Positions 44,842 through 54,335 of a stretch of 64,000 nt of DNA are shown in pieces. Below the pieces are notes generated by a model, which did no database searches, had not been told where the DNA came from, and saw nothing but the letters and a program-made list of their open reading frames with translations. Position 1 is the first letter of the stretch; each line of letters begins with the position of its first letter. The DNA is from Pseudoalteromonas distincta (GTDB lineage Bacteria; Pseudomonadota; Gammaproteobacteria; Enterobacterales; Alteromonadaceae): NCBI RefSeq assembly GCF_000814675.1, contig NZ_JWIG01000007.1, forward strand, positions 61,972 through 125,971, read 5' to 3'. Both the position numbers and the translations under genes were made by a program.

Positions 44842-46369
44842 CTTTGAGCTGGCTATTCCTGCAATTACATTAGTGATTACCTTATTAGTTATCTCAACTT
44901 TATATCCAGAGCAGTCACAATTATTAGCAAGCAACGCCATGCATTTTGTAACAGGCTGGTTTGGTTGGTTAGTAGAGCTTGTGAGCTTGGCTTTAGTTGG
45001 TTTTTTATTTTGGTTAGCTTTTTCAAAGTACGGATCTATTAGGTTAGGTGAAGAAAAAAAAGAGCACTCTAACTTTTCGTACGGCGGTATGATTTTTACC
45101 GCAGGTGTAGGTGCTTCTCTTATATATTGGGGAATTGGTGAGCCGATGTATTACTTGCAATCGCCACCACTTTTTGCCGAACCAAATAGCTACGCAGCAG
45201 CAGCTTGGTCTGCTACTTATTCTATTTTTCATTGGGGCGTGACTGGCTGGGCCATTTACTGCTTTCCGGCAATCCCGTTTGCGTACGCGTTTTACGTACA
45301 AAAAAAGCGTACTTTAAGACTTTCAACGCTTTGCGGACCGGTAGTAGGCAACAATCCTATTATTGCTAAAGCAATCGATTTACTTGCAATTTTTGGCACC
45401 CTCGCAGCTTTTGCAAGCTCACTAGCACTTACTGTATCGTTGCTTAGTACTGGCGTTTCTGCATTATTAGGAATTAAAAATAGCTTATTACTCCAAGGCA
45501 GTATTATTTTATTGTTTGTTTTAATGCTCGTTGCGGTAATGCTTGTTGGTTTTAAAAAAGGTATTAGCAAAGTGTCTGACTATACGGTTGTAGCAGCAAT
45601 ATGCTTTGCCTTGTTTGTATTACTTGTGGCTGACTCTCAGTTTATTTTAAATAACTTTACTGACTCAATAGGTGTCATGCTCGATAACTTTTTTAGAATG
45701 TCACTTTGGACCGACCCAGTTCAAAAAAGTGGTTTTTCGCAATCGTGGACTCAATACTATTGGTTTTGGTACTACGCTTATTTAATTATGATGGGGCTTT
45801 TTATTACCCGCATTTCGCGTGGACGTACTATTAAAGAAGTTATTTTGTACACTATCTCGATGGGTTCACTCGGTTGTGCATTCTTTATATCAATCTTTGG
45901 TGGTTATGCAGTATGGGCACAATTAATTGGTGGCTTACCTGTTCAACAATGGATGAGTGAAGGCGGTTTAACGTTTGCAGTAGTTTCACTAATTCAAACT
46001 CTACCATCGGGTAATATTGGCTTAGTATTATTTTTGATTATTCAATTTTTTTTAATGCTAACGACTATGTCAAGCGCAAGCGTTGCCACCGCTATGTTGA
46101 CAACTAATAAACTAGAGCTAAATGGCGACCCCGATCATAAAGTTAAGCTTCTATGGGCTGGTGCAATTGCACTCATTAGTTTTAGCGTATTTTTATGCGG
46201 TGGTGGAATAGATACTATTAAGTCACTCTGCGTTGTAGCAGGCCTACCAATGATGTTTATTTACATGATCTTAGTAAAGCAATTAATGATGCAACTAAAG
46301 GGTGTGAATCAAATAAAAACACTTGAGCAGTATGAAAGTATAAATTCTGAAACGGTTAAAGTGAATTAG
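44828..46369 (+). CDS. BCCT family betaine/choline/methylated-solute transporter
   Basis: A 513-residue, 12-helix secondary transporter. I start it at the TTG at 44828 (MKNLNFELAIP) because GGAG lies 8 bases upstream and the hydrophobic N-terminus begins there; the open frame reaches 64 codons further into the methyltransferase gene. BCCT signatures are present: WGIGEPMYYLQ, WSATYSIFHWGVTGWAIY and the tryptophan-rich WTQYYWFWYYAY. Substrates of the family carry quaternary N or sulfonium groups. The overlap with the methyltransferase gene favours S-methylmethionine, DMSP or betaine as substrate. Confidence 0.9.
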   Translation: MKNLNFELAIPAITLVITLLVISTLYPEQSQLLASNAMHFVTGWFGWLVELVSLALVGFLFWLAFSKYGSIRLGEEKKEHSNFSYGGMIFTAGVGASLIYWGIGEPMYYLQSPPLFAEPNSYAAAAWSATYSIFHWGVTGWAIYCFPAIPFAYAFYVQKKRTLRLSTLCGPVVGNNPIIAKAIDLLAIFGTLAAFASSLALTVSLLSTGVSALLGIKNSLLLQGSIILLFVLMLVAVMLVGFKKGISKVSDYTVVAAICFALFVLLVADSQFILNNFTDSIGVMLDNFFRMSLWTDPVQKSGFSQSWTQYYWFWYYAYLIMMGLFITRISRGRTIKEVILYTISMGSLGCAFFISIFGGYAVWAQLIGGLPVQQWMSEGGLTFAVVSLIQTLPSGNIGLVLFLIIQFFLMLTTMSSASVATAMLTTNKLELNGDPDHKVKLLWAGAIALISFSVFLCGGGIDTIKSLCVVAGLPMMFIYMILVKQLMMQLKGVNQIKTLEQYESINSETVKVN

Positions 46370-46378
46370 AAACATTTT

Positions 46379-46401
46379 AAGGCCTCATGTTATGAGGCCT
46401 T
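46379..46401 (+). terminator. Terminator-like hairpin after the BCCT gene
   Basis: A perfect 10-bp stem (AAGGCCTCAT / ATGAGGCCTT) with a 3-base loop, ten bases past the stop. The T run is short. Confidence 0.7.
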
Positions 46402-46531
46402 ATTTACTATTACTGAGCATGTTACTACAGCATGAAAGAGGTCGCCTTTTAAAACAAAGAAGCCTTAGTATTTAAAATAAATCAGTATTAATTTAGCCGA
46501 CGAGAGCCATACCACCAGCAACAACTAAGCG

Positions 46532-46948
46532 TTAAACCATTTGATCCAATTTGCTACCTGAACACGGGCAGTTGTCGTCATTCTGTTTAAGACATTGCTG
46601 ATAATTAAACCAATGGGCCACAGCAATAAAAGCCGAGCCTATTAAGGTTAGTGCTTTTTCGGCTATTTCATGCCCTAGTAATACTGCGCATATCATAAAG
46701 GCTAGCCCAATAACGCCGCAGGCCATATAACGTAAACGTTTATGCTTTTTACAGCCTAAGCTTAATGCCAATAAACTGGTTGGCAGTACCGCCGCAAGAA
46801 TCCATAAATGAAATTGTTCACTATCTATTTGCAGTACGGCAAAGCTTGGTAATAACGCTAAAATAACCGGGGTTGCAAAACAATGCACTGTGCACATTAC
46901 CGATAACCCTATTGCCATACGATCCATAACACTTTGACTCGACTTCAT
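46532..46948 (-). CDS. MerC-domain membrane protein at a zinc locus
   Basis: A 138-residue protein with four membrane helices. The start at 46948 (MKSSQSVMDRM) is chosen because GAGGAA precedes it at good spacing; the ORF extends 11 codons further to 46981. Helix 1 carries the MerC-type metal cysteine and histidine (VMCTVHCFATP). The C-terminus has Cys-rich ends (QQCLKQNDDNCPCSGSK). MerC proteins import Hg(II) in mercury operons, but no mer genes are present. It diverges from the ZnuD-like receptor across two Zur-like boxes, so zinc is the more likely cargo. Confidence 0.83.
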   Translation of the reverse strand: MKSSQSVMDRMAIGLSVMCTVHCFATPVILALLPSFAVLQIDSEQFHLWILAAVLPTSLLALSLGCKKHKRLRYMACGVIGLAFMICAVLLGHEIAEKALTLIGSAFIAVAHWFNYQQCLKQNDDNCPCSGSKLDQMV

Positions 46949-47028
46949 TATTTCCTCTACTAAATCAGTGTCTCCACTCAAAAACGTTACTTTTAAGGAG
47001 ACATTTTAATAACATCAGTTAATTGCTA

Positions 47029-47047
47029 TTGATATATTATAACATTA
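47029..47047 (+). promoter_or_regulatory. Zur-like box 1
   Basis: TTGATATATTATAACATTA; its reverse complement contains AATGTTATA, the half-site of gammaproteobacterial Zur operators (AATGTTATAnnATAACATT). The same pattern recurs 28 bp downstream. Confidence 0.65.
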
Positions 47048-47056
47048 CCCACATAA

Positions 47057-47075
47057 TTGATATAATATAACATCC
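47057..47075 (+). promoter_or_regulatory. Zur-like box 2 overlapping the receptor promoter
   Basis: TTGATATAATATAACATCC closely repeats box 1 and includes TATAAT (47061-47066), a likely -10 element about 24 bp before the ATG at 47090. A bound Zur would block RNA polymerase there. Confidence 0.65.
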
Positions 47076-47089
47076 AACAAGGTAGTCAA

Positions 47090-49498
47090 ATGAAACGTAG
47101 ATCGCAATTAGCTGTTCTCATAGCAGCTTTATTGCCGGCTAGTGTGCTTGCATCCACAATAGAAGGCGTTATTTTAAACAACAAAGGTAAAGTAGTTACC
47201 AATGCAACGGTAGAAGTTGAAGGCTCAGATCTAAAAGTAACCACCGATGAAAACGGTAAATTTGTTATAACAGAACTAAAAAATGGCTTAAAAGAGCTTC
47301 ACGTTGTAGCCCCTGGTTATGCGCATCTTCATCGCGATATAACAATAACTAATGATGGAAACCAATCGGTTACTTTTAATTTAAAGCGCTCGCCTATTGA
47401 AGTTATTGATATTGAAGCGACCCCTATTCATATGTCGGCAATGGAATCTGCATCGCCTGTTAGTGTTTTATCTGGCGAACAACTAAGGCGCCAACAAGCT
47501 GCAACCCTTGGCGACAGCCTTGAAAAACTCCCAGGCGTTAATACAAATTTTCACGGTAAAGTAGCCAGCACACCTATTATTCGTGGTTTAAGCGGTCCTC
47601 GCGTACTTATTACTCAAAATGGCCTGGATGTAAGTGATGTATCGCGCGTTGGCCCCGATCACTCTGTTGCATCGGAGGCGTCTACCGCACAACAAATTGA
47701 AGTATTACGCGGCCCTGCAACGCTGTTTTATGGCAGTGGCGCAATTGGTGGTGTGGTTAATGTAGTAGATAACCGCGTACCTACCGACAGCACCACGCGT
47801 GGTGAATGGAACCTAGAACATAACTCGGTAGATAACCAAAAAGTGGCCTCGTTTAATGCCACCACAGGCACAGACTCGGTGGCTTTTTACGCCGATGCGT
47901 TTTGGCGTGAAGCCGATGACTACGAGGTACCGGTAGCTGCTGATATAGATAGCGACGGTGAAGAGCATAGTGGCGATTACAAAGTTGAAAACAGTAATGA
48001 AGAGTCTGACGGTTTTACTGTTGGCGCTAGCTATTTAATGGATAACGGATTTATTGGCTTAGCAGTAGAGCAATTTAATCGTCAATACGGTATTCCGGGC
48101 CATACGCACGGTGATGAAGAGGAAAAGCACAGCGACGAAGAAGAAAGCGTATTTGCTGATTTAGAGCAAACTAAAGTGCAATTATTAGGTGAGTACAACC
48201 TAGATAATAAATGGCTAAACAAAGTTAACCTGCGCGCTGGCCATACCGACTACGAACACGCTGAAATTGAGAGCGGCGCTGTTGGCACTACCTTTAAAAA
48301 CGAAACCAACGAATTACGCATAGACCTACTACATAACCAATTTAGCGAGTGGAATGGCGGCATTAGCTTTCATTACAAACAAAGCGATGTTGAAGCACAA
48401 GGTGAAGAGGCTTTTACTCCTCCATCAGAAACCGAAAGCTTTGCTGTAGCGTTAATGGAAGAAAGGCACTTTGGGGATTTTTTAGTGCAGTTAGGTGGGC
48501 GTATTGAGCGTGTAACCATTGAAGCAGGCAACGTATTACTGCCAAATATTGACGCTCACGCACACGATGAAGCGCAAGAAACCGACGAGCATGATCACGA
48601 CCACGAAGAAAGCGCAGAAACCACTCGCGTATTTGATGTAGAGCATGAATTTACACCAGTCAGTTTATCGGCAGGGGTAGTATGGGATTTTACATCTAAC
48701 TATAATTTAGGACTTTCTGTATCGCGCTCTGAACGTGCACCTTCTGCCTCTGAATTGTTATCGTTTGGGCCGCATATTGGTACTGGCACCTACGAAGTAG
48801 GCGCACTATTTGATTTAGATGAAGATGGCCATTTAGGTTTATCTGATCAAGCAATAGATCTGGAAACAGCCAATAATATCGATTTAACCCTACGTAAAAC
48901 TCAAGGCGATGTTGGCTTTATTTTAAATGCCTTTTACAACCAAGTAGATAACTATTATTACCAAATAGACACAGGTTTATACGCACAAAGTGGACACGAC
49001 CATGGCGATGAAGAAGAACTCGCTGACGAACACGACCATTCATCAGAGCTACCCGTTTATTTATTTAAAACAGATGATGTAGTTTTACATGGTTTTGAAG
49101 CGCAAATTGCGTGGCAATTAACAGATGAGTTTAAGCTAGATGTATTCTCTGACTACGTTCGTGCACGCCTTAAAGACGGCGGCGATTTACCCCGTACACC
49201 ACCGCTTCGTTTTGGTAGCGAGTTAAGCTATCAAACAGATAAACTCAGTGCGCATATTCACGTTACTCGCTATCAAAAGCAAGACCGCACAGCCCCACAA
49301 GAAACAGCAACAGACGGCTACACATTGATTGATGCAAGCATCTCTTACGACCTTTCAGTATTAAACCAAGATATGTCTGTTTACCTGCGTGGCACCAACT
49401 TAACAGATACAGAGGCACGCGTGCACAGCTCGTTTGTAAAAGATATAGCACCACGTCCAGGGCGTAGCTTTGCGCTAGGCATTCGCGGTTATTTTTAA
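47090..49498 (+). CDS. znuD: ZnuD-like TonB-dependent zinc receptor
   Basis: An 802-residue outer-membrane receptor. A signal peptide (about 1-22) is followed by a carboxypeptidase-regulatory-like domain (about 24-105), a TonB plug (PVSVLSGEQLRRQQAATLG, PIIRGLSGPRVLITQNG, EVLRGPATLFYGSGAIGGVV) and a barrel ending RGYF. His/Asp/Glu-rich external loops lie near residues 337-355 (GHTHGDEEEKH), 487-505 (DAHAHDEAQE, DEHDHDHEE) and 633-655 (SGHDHGDEEE, DEHDHSSE). Those loops, and the Zur-like boxes upstream, match ZnuD-type zinc uptake. The chaperone gene follows 32 bp later. Confidence 0.9.
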   Translation: MKRRSQLAVLIAALLPASVLASTIEGVILNNKGKVVTNATVEVEGSDLKVTTDENGKFVITELKNGLKELHVVAPGYAHLHRDITITNDGNQSVTFNLKRSPIEVIDIEATPIHMSAMESASPVSVLSGEQLRRQQAATLGDSLEKLPGVNTNFHGKVASTPIIRGLSGPRVLITQNGLDVSDVSRVGPDHSVASEASTAQQIEVLRGPATLFYGSGAIGGVVNVVDNRVPTDSTTRGEWNLEHNSVDNQKVASFNATTGTDSVAFYADAFWREADDYEVPVAADIDSDGEEHSGDYKVENSNEESDGFTVGASYLMDNGFIGLAVEQFNRQYGIPGHTHGDEEEKHSDEEESVFADLEQTKVQLLGEYNLDNKWLNKVNLRAGHTDYEHAEIESGAVGTTFKNETNELRIDLLHNQFSEWNGGISFHYKQSDVEAQGEEAFTPPSETESFAVALMEERHFGDFLVQLGGRIERVTIEAGNVLLPNIDAHAHDEAQETDEHDHDHEESAETTRVFDVEHEFTPVSLSAGVVWDFTSNYNLGLSVSRSERAPSASELLSFGPHIGTGTYEVGALFDLDEDGHLGLSDQAIDLETANNIDLTLRKTQGDVGFILNAFYNQVDNYYYQIDTGLYAQSGHDHGDEEELADEHDHSSELPVYLFKTDDVVLHGFEAQIAWQLTDEFKLDVFSDYVRARLKDGGDLPRTPPLRFGSELSYQTDKLSAHIHVTRYQKQDRTAPQETATDGYTLIDASISYDLSVLNQDMSVYLRGTNLTDTEARVHSSFVKDIAPRPGRSFALGIRGYF

Positions 49499-49530
49499 GC
49501 ATTAAAAAATTATAATTAAGGGAAATAAAC

Positions 49531-50928
49531 ATGAAAAAACTATACAAATTAAAGCTTATTGCACTGGCTATTAGCACTACATTTATTACAGCCTGTGGCG
49601 ATGCAGAAACTAAAATTGTAGAAAAAGATCCTATTGTTGTAGAAGACGAACACGATCATGACGATGATGATCACGACCATGATGATGGCTACACAATTGA
49701 TTCATTAGGCAGATTAGCTGTGCTTGCAGGCAACAGCAACGAAGCCAGCTTTTATGACCTAGATGACAACGCTTTACTTGAAACATTTACCCTGACGAAT
49801 GATTCAAACACGCTATCGTCATCACCTGATTTTCGTTATGCCGTTATTGCAAGCCGCGCACAAGATTACTTAGGCTTTATTGATGGTGGTTTATGGCGTG
49901 AAGACCATGGCGAGCACCTGCACGATTACGAGCAAAGCCCAGCGGCTAGCAGCTATGAGTTAACAAGTGGTAGTCGCCCTACACACTTAATAACTCACGA
50001 CGGGCAATTAGCTGTTTTTTATGATGGTGATGCAGACTCAGGTACGGTTGCTTCTGTTGAAGTATTAACAGATAACGACATAACAAGTGCAACAGCAACA
50101 CTACCTGGTATTAGCTACGATATTAATATGCACGGTGTAGCAGAGCCTCGCGGTGAGCATTTATTATCAACCATTCGCCGTGATGACAGCGAAAGCACAT
50201 CGGTTGCTAAAGTACTGCCAGACCAAGTAGGTGTTTATCACTTTCATGATGGTGAATACGAGCTTGAACAAACCTTAGAAGTTACGTGTCCTGATTTACA
50301 CGGCGCAGCACAAAACCATGACTATGTTGTATTTGGTTGTGGCGATGGTATATTGATTGCCCATCAACAAGGTGATGTATACAGCGCTCAAAAAGTTGTA
50401 AATATAGATGCCGTAGGCGATCAGCGCATTGGTAGTATTTATGGCCACGAAGATAGCGAGACCTTTATTGGCGTAGCGTCTGGCCATGGTGGCGGCGAAG
50501 CCGTAATTGTAACTATTAACCCTGTAACAGCACAAATGGAAGAACTAGAATGGCAACTAGCCGATGGCGCAAGTGCTGTATCGTACTCTTTTTCTGCCCA
50601 TGGCGAGCACTTTTTAATATTAGACAGCTTAGGCTTTTTAAATGTATTTAGCGCACACGACCATGATGGCGAAATGCATTGGGAGCTTGAAGGCCAAGTT
50701 GATATTACCGAGCAAGATGTATCAACCATGCCAGAGGGCATGAGCTTTAGCATGACAGTGGCACAAAACGGTCAGTTTGCTTATGTAGCAGACCCTATTG
50801 CTCAGCACGTTGTGCAAGTACACCTTGAAGACTTAGAAATTGAAAGTGAGGTTGAGCTTACTTTTGCCCCAAGTGCAATTACTTGGCTTGGTATTGCGCA
50901 AGAAGAAGAGGACGATCACGACCACTAA
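49531..50928 (+). CDS. aztD: AztD-like periplasmic zinc chaperone, lipoprotein
   Basis: A 465-residue lipoprotein (TACGD, Cys22). A His/Asp-rich segment (about 38-53, EDEHDHDDDDHDHDDG) precedes an all-beta region consistent with the eight-bladed propeller of AztD zinc metallochaperones. Potential zinc histidines are spread along it (DHGEHLHDYE, NMHGV, GVYHFHDG, DLHGAAQNHD, ASGHGGGE, FSAHGEHF, SAHDHDGE), and the tail is DDHDH. AztD normally hands zinc to an AztABC importer, but here the partner is a ZnuD-like receptor 32 bp upstream. The propeller and zinc role follow from the family. Confidence 0.85.
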   Translation: MKKLYKLKLIALAISTTFITACGDAETKIVEKDPIVVEDEHDHDDDDHDHDDGYTIDSLGRLAVLAGNSNEASFYDLDDNALLETFTLTNDSNTLSSSPDFRYAVIASRAQDYLGFIDGGLWREDHGEHLHDYEQSPAASSYELTSGSRPTHLITHDGQLAVFYDGDADSGTVASVEVLTDNDITSATATLPGISYDINMHGVAEPRGEHLLSTIRRDDSESTSVAKVLPDQVGVYHFHDGEYELEQTLEVTCPDLHGAAQNHDYVVFGCGDGILIAHQQGDVYSAQKVVNIDAVGDQRIGSIYGHEDSETFIGVASGHGGGEAVIVTINPVTAQMEELEWQLADGASAVSYSFSAHGEHFLILDSLGFLNVFSAHDHDGEMHWELEGQVDITEQDVSTMPEGMSFSMTVAQNGQFAYVADPIAQHVVQVHLEDLEIESEVELTFAPSAITWLGIAQEEEDDHDH

Positions 50929-50981
50929 GTTAATAAAAGTTCTGAGTAGCTAGCTTACTCTTTTATTGCATATTGAAAAAT

Positions 50982-51014
50982 AAACCTATCATTAGCTTTA
51001 CTAATGATAGGTTT
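50982..51014. terminator. Bidirectional terminator between the zinc locus and the esterase
   Basis: A perfect 14-bp stem (AAACCTATCATTAG / CTAATGATAGGTTT) with a 5-base loop, between convergent genes. Confidence 0.85.
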
Positions 51015-51053
51015 TAAATGGTAACGTTTTCTAACGTAAGTAATTTTACAGTA

Positions 51054-51893
51054 TTACTCACTTACAGTGCTGTATATCCAATCAAGCCCTTGTATTGCAG
51101 TAGTAGGAAATGCCGTTGCATGGCTCGCTCCTTCAATAACAACACTTTTTAATTGTATGTTGTCACTGTTAAGTGCATTAATTTTTTGTACCAATAGCTT
51201 GGTACCCTCAACCATATTTTGTCCTTCACCAAAAGCAGGGGTTTCCTTTGCTCCCACCGATATATAAACTTTTATAGGCACTTTAGGTTTATTTGCTTGT
51301 AGCGCTAAGATTGCGTTGCTATCAAACCAAACAGACGGGCTACCAATAATATAATGGCTAAATAAATCGGGCTCTGTAAATAAAATAGAGGCACCTAATA
51401 AGCCGCCTAGCGAGTTACCTATGTAGGTTTTGTGTGTGTGACTAGCTCGGTAGTTTTGCTCAATATAAGAAAACACAGTGTTTTTAATAAACTGAATATG
51501 GCCTTGTGCATTACCTGTTTGTTTTTTCCAATCTTTTGCAAAAGTAGGTGTGTAGTCTCTAATTCGACTAGCTGATCCAATAGACCCTTTTTCATAACCA
51601 ATGGCGACAATAATTGCTTGCTGCATTTTTCCGGTATTCATAGGAAATCGTGTTGCCCCTGCCACTATAGGGAAGGTATACGGCGCATCGGTTAAGTAAA
51701 TAACTGGATATGTTTTATCCTGCTTATTTTTATATGACTTAGGCAATTGAATGTAAACAGAGTAAACACGCTTACTAGAAGGTTCGGTTAGTTGAATAAC
51801 GCTACTTCTAGGGATTTCGTATGGGGTATTTGCACTTAATTTAAAGCATATTAAAGTAGTAGAAAGTAATAATAGTTTTGATATTAAGTCCAC
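51054..51893 (-). CDS. Exported alpha/beta-hydrolase esterase (Fes/IroE-like fold)
   Basis: A 279-residue protein with a signal peptide (about 1-21). The putative-esterase fold carries nucleophile Ser in YIGNSLGGLLG and the catalytic His in IEGASHATAFP; the acid is probably in ISVGAKETPAFGE. The family includes esterase D-type and siderophore esterases (IroE, BesA). A role in siderophore hydrolysis is possible but there is no siderophore locus next to it. It lies 37 bp downstream of the NYN-domain gene on the same strand. Confidence 0.85.
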   Translation of the reverse strand: MDLISKLLLLSTTLICFKLSANTPYEIPRSSVIQLTEPSSKRVYSVYIQLPKSYKNKQDKTYPVIYLTDAPYTFPIVAGATRFPMNTGKMQQAIIVAIGYEKGSIGSASRIRDYTPTFAKDWKKQTGNAQGHIQFIKNTVFSYIEQNYRASHTHKTYIGNSLGGLLGASILFTEPDLFSHYIIGSPSVWFDSNAILALQANKPKVPIKVYISVGAKETPAFGEGQNMVEGTKLLVQKINALNSDNIQLKSVVIEGASHATAFPTTAIQGLDWIYSTVSE

Positions 51894-51930
51894 ATTTCAC
51901 CCTTTATTAAATATAAGTAGTTTCATGTCG

Positions 51931-52836
51931 CTAGTTGTTAAATAGCTGAGTATATTTTTGTGCGTAACTTAGCACTATTTTTGCTGTTTCTTCATTATCG
52001 AGTAATAGAATAGGAGGATCTGTTAATGGCGGTAAATCATCAAAGCTAGGTAATGGTTTTTCCAACCAGCGCCAGCATTTAGTTCGATTAGCTTCAACTT
52101 GTAATAAAGTTAATATTATTTCTTCAAGTATTTCTGGCTGACCAAACCAACCTATAGGTTTAGAAACTGGTTTTCTTCCTCCCTGGATAACACGTGGCAA
52201 CTGCGACTGTTTTAGTTCTTCAATTAAAATATTCCTACGCGTCCAATCAGCATGTATATCTAGTTTTTCATTGGGGTAACGAACACTATCAGTAGTAGGG
52301 ATCACTAAGCCTATTTTAACTTTATTTAGAGATTTTATTTTTTCTAAAGCCCTTTCTAAGTCTGTATCATTAGTAACAAACACAACTTGCTCAATTGAGT
52401 CATCCGTAAATACATCAAATAAAGCCTCCACCGCAATATTTACATCAGTTTGCTTTTCTTCAAGCTTCCAAATGTCCACATACTCACATTCATTTGGGTG
52501 TTTTTTAGGTTCTTTTTCATCAATTTTAAATGCACGTGTTGGGTTTACAGAGTAGTAACCTTTGATTATTTCTAGCTGACCATTTGAACTATTGAAAGTT
52601 AAAGCTCGGTGATAAGCCTGCTGATCAGCTAAAGAATCTTTTGACGTAGCTGCCTTTTCTACAATATTCGCAGTAAAAAACTTAACGCTTAAATTATTGC
52701 TAGTGTGGGCTTTACTTGCAGCACTGGGGAGGATGTAGTCATCAAATAATTTAAATATATCTAACCACTTGTAAGGTGTTCGCTTAAGACATCCATAATA
52801 TAAATTATATCCATCAATATATATTCGAGTCTTCAA
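51931..52836 (-). CDS. NYN domain protein (predicted PIN-like RNase)
   Basis: A 301-residue protein beginning with the NYN signature RIYIDGYNLYYGC (Asp8). The other acidic residues of this metal-dependent nuclease fold are in TDVNIAVEALFDVF and FVTNDTDLERALEKI, so the active site looks complete. A C-terminal helical extension (about 200-300) is not recognised. NYN proteins cleave RNA. It is separated from the upstream helicase gene by a terminator, so it likely has its own promoter. A defence or RNA-processing role is open. Confidence 0.85.
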   Translation of the reverse strand: MKTRIYIDGYNLYYGCLKRTPYKWLDIFKLFDDYILPSAASKAHTSNNLSVKFFTANIVEKAATSKDSLADQQAYHRALTFNSSNGQLEIIKGYYSVNPTRAFKIDEKEPKKHPNECEYVDIWKLEEKQTDVNIAVEALFDVFTDDSIEQVVFVTNDTDLERALEKIKSLNKVKIGLVIPTTDSVRYPNEKLDIHADWTRRNILIEELKQSQLPRVIQGGRKPVSKPIGWFGQPEILEEIILTLLQVEANRTKCWRWLEKPLPSFDDLPPLTDPPILLLDNEETAKIVLSYAQKYTQLFNN

Positions 52837-52860
52837 AGTCGATCCTTAAATTTTAGCTAC

Positions 52861-52890
52861 AAAAAAACCGACACTAAGGTCGGCTTTTTC
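52861..52890 (-). terminator. Terminator after the DEAD-box helicase gene
   Basis: A short stem (CCGAC / GTCGG, extendable) with a run of seven T on the minus strand, 140 bp past the helicase stop. Confidence 0.65.
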
Positions 52891-53030
52891 TCCCTATATC
52901 CAGGAGACTCAATGCTACGCGTGGAAGTAGGGTTAGTTGTTAATAATGATCTTAGTCAAAATTGACCAATACGTCAATAACTGATTTTATCGCCAATTGT
53001 AAGGTTAGACAAAATAATAAATTATATTTC

Positions 53031-54335
53031 CTATTTAGAACGCCCTCTCCAGCCGCTCCATACGTCATCTTCTTGGTTGGATTTTTTCTTCTTTTTCTTA
53101 CCTGTGCCTTCAGGCTTTGCCATTGGCTTATCGTTTTTAAGTGCAAGGGCCGCATCAAGGTTTGCTTGGTTTACCACAAAACCCGTTACTTCCTCACGCT
53201 CTAAACGAAGTTTGTTTTTTTTCTCGATTATTTTAAAGTGATGAAAGTCTTCATAATCAATTAACGATAACGCTAAACCCACTTCACCGGCACGGCCGCT
53301 TCGGCCAATACGATGCATGTAATCAGCGGGGCTACGCGGTAAGTTAAAGTTAATAACAACAGGCAGTTTGGCAATATCTAAACCACGGGCTGCTATATCG
53401 GTGGCAATAAGTACTTCTATTTCACCGGCTTTAAATTTTTCTATTACGCGAGTACGCTCACTTTGGCCTTTATCACCATGAAATACTTGTGCATTAACAC
53501 CGCGCTTTTCAAGTTTACTAGCCAAGTGCTCACAGTCTTTTTTCGCGTTCACAAAAATCAATGCTTGGCGCCATTTATGCGTTTTAATTAAATGTGCTAA
53601 AACTGTGGTTTTTTCACCTTTGTTTACGGTAAAAACACGCTGTACCAAGGTGCTTTCGTCTTTGTTTTGTACTTGTATTTCAACTGGGTCGTTTAAAAGC
53701 TCTTGCGTTAATTGAGTGACTTGCTCTGGGAAGGTCGCTGAAAACAACATAGTTTGTTTTTTAGCAGGCATTAACGCTAAAAGATCAGCCAGCTCTTCGG
53801 TAAAGCCAAGGCTTAGCATACGGTCGGCTTCATCAAGCACTAAGGTCGTCACTTTATCGAGCTTAATCGCATTGCTTGAGATTAAATCGAGCAAACGCCC
53901 TGGCGTTGCAACAATAATATCGGCGCCGCCGCGTAGAGCCTGCATTTGTGTATTAACCGACACACCACCAAACACGGCCACAGTTTTAATTGCGCCATTA
54001 AAGTTAGCAGAATACGATTTAACGCTATCGGCCACCTGCGTAGCAAGCTCACGCGTCGGTACTAAAATAAGCCCCGTTACAAAATTACCTTTGCTGGCAG
54101 TATTTTTAGCGCCCTGCTCTAAAAATAGGGTTTGTAGCATAGGTAAAGCAAACGTCGCTGTTTTACCTGAGCCAGTATTTGCCCCCGCAATTAAGTCACT
54201 TCCCGCAAGCACACTAGGTATAGCCTTAGCTTGAATAGGTGTAGGCTGGGTATATTCCAAATCGGTTAATCGAGCTAATAGCTCTGGAATAAGGCCAAGT
54301 TCGGAAAAAGTGCTAGGGCTTGTGGCTGAGGTCAT
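53031..54335 (-). CDS. rhlE: DEAD-box ATP-dependent RNA helicase (RhlE-like)
   Basis: A 434-residue RNA helicase. All motifs are present: Q motif (YTQPTPIQAKAIP), I (ANTGSGKT), Ia (PTRELATQV), II (DEAD in VLDEADRML), III (SATFPE), V (ATDIAARGLD) and VI (HRIGRSGRAG). A short basic C-tail (GKKKKKKSNQ) follows, as in RhlE-type proteins involved in ribosome assembly and cold growth. It is a single gene on its strand. Confidence 0.92.
   Translation of the reverse strand: MTSATSPSTFSELGLIPELLARLTDLEYTQPTPIQAKAIPSVLAGSDLIAGANTGSGKTATFALPMLQTLFLEQGAKNTASKGNFVTGLILVPTRELATQVADSVKSYSANFNGAIKTVAVFGGVSVNTQMQALRGGADIIVATPGRLLDLISSNAIKLDKVTTLVLDEADRMLSLGFTEELADLLALMPAKKQTMLFSATFPEQVTQLTQELLNDPVEIQVQNKDESTLVQRVFTVNKGEKTTVLAHLIKTHKWRQALIFVNAKKDCEHLASKLEKRGVNAQVFHGDKGQSERTRVIEKFKAGEIEVLIATDIAARGLDIAKLPVVINFNLPRSPADYMHRIGRSGRAGEVGLALSLIDYEDFHHFKIIEKKNKLRLEREEVTGFVVNQANLDAALALKNDKPMAKPEGTGKKKKKKSNQEDDVWSGWRGRSK

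Noticed and set aside
46532..46948. Mercury resistance operon
   Set aside because: No merA, merP, merT or merR is present; the neighbours and boxes point to zinc.
53716..54234. 172-codon open frame on the plus strand
   Set aside because: It lies antisense to the DEAD-box helicase, whose motifs are all intact; no recognisable protein features.
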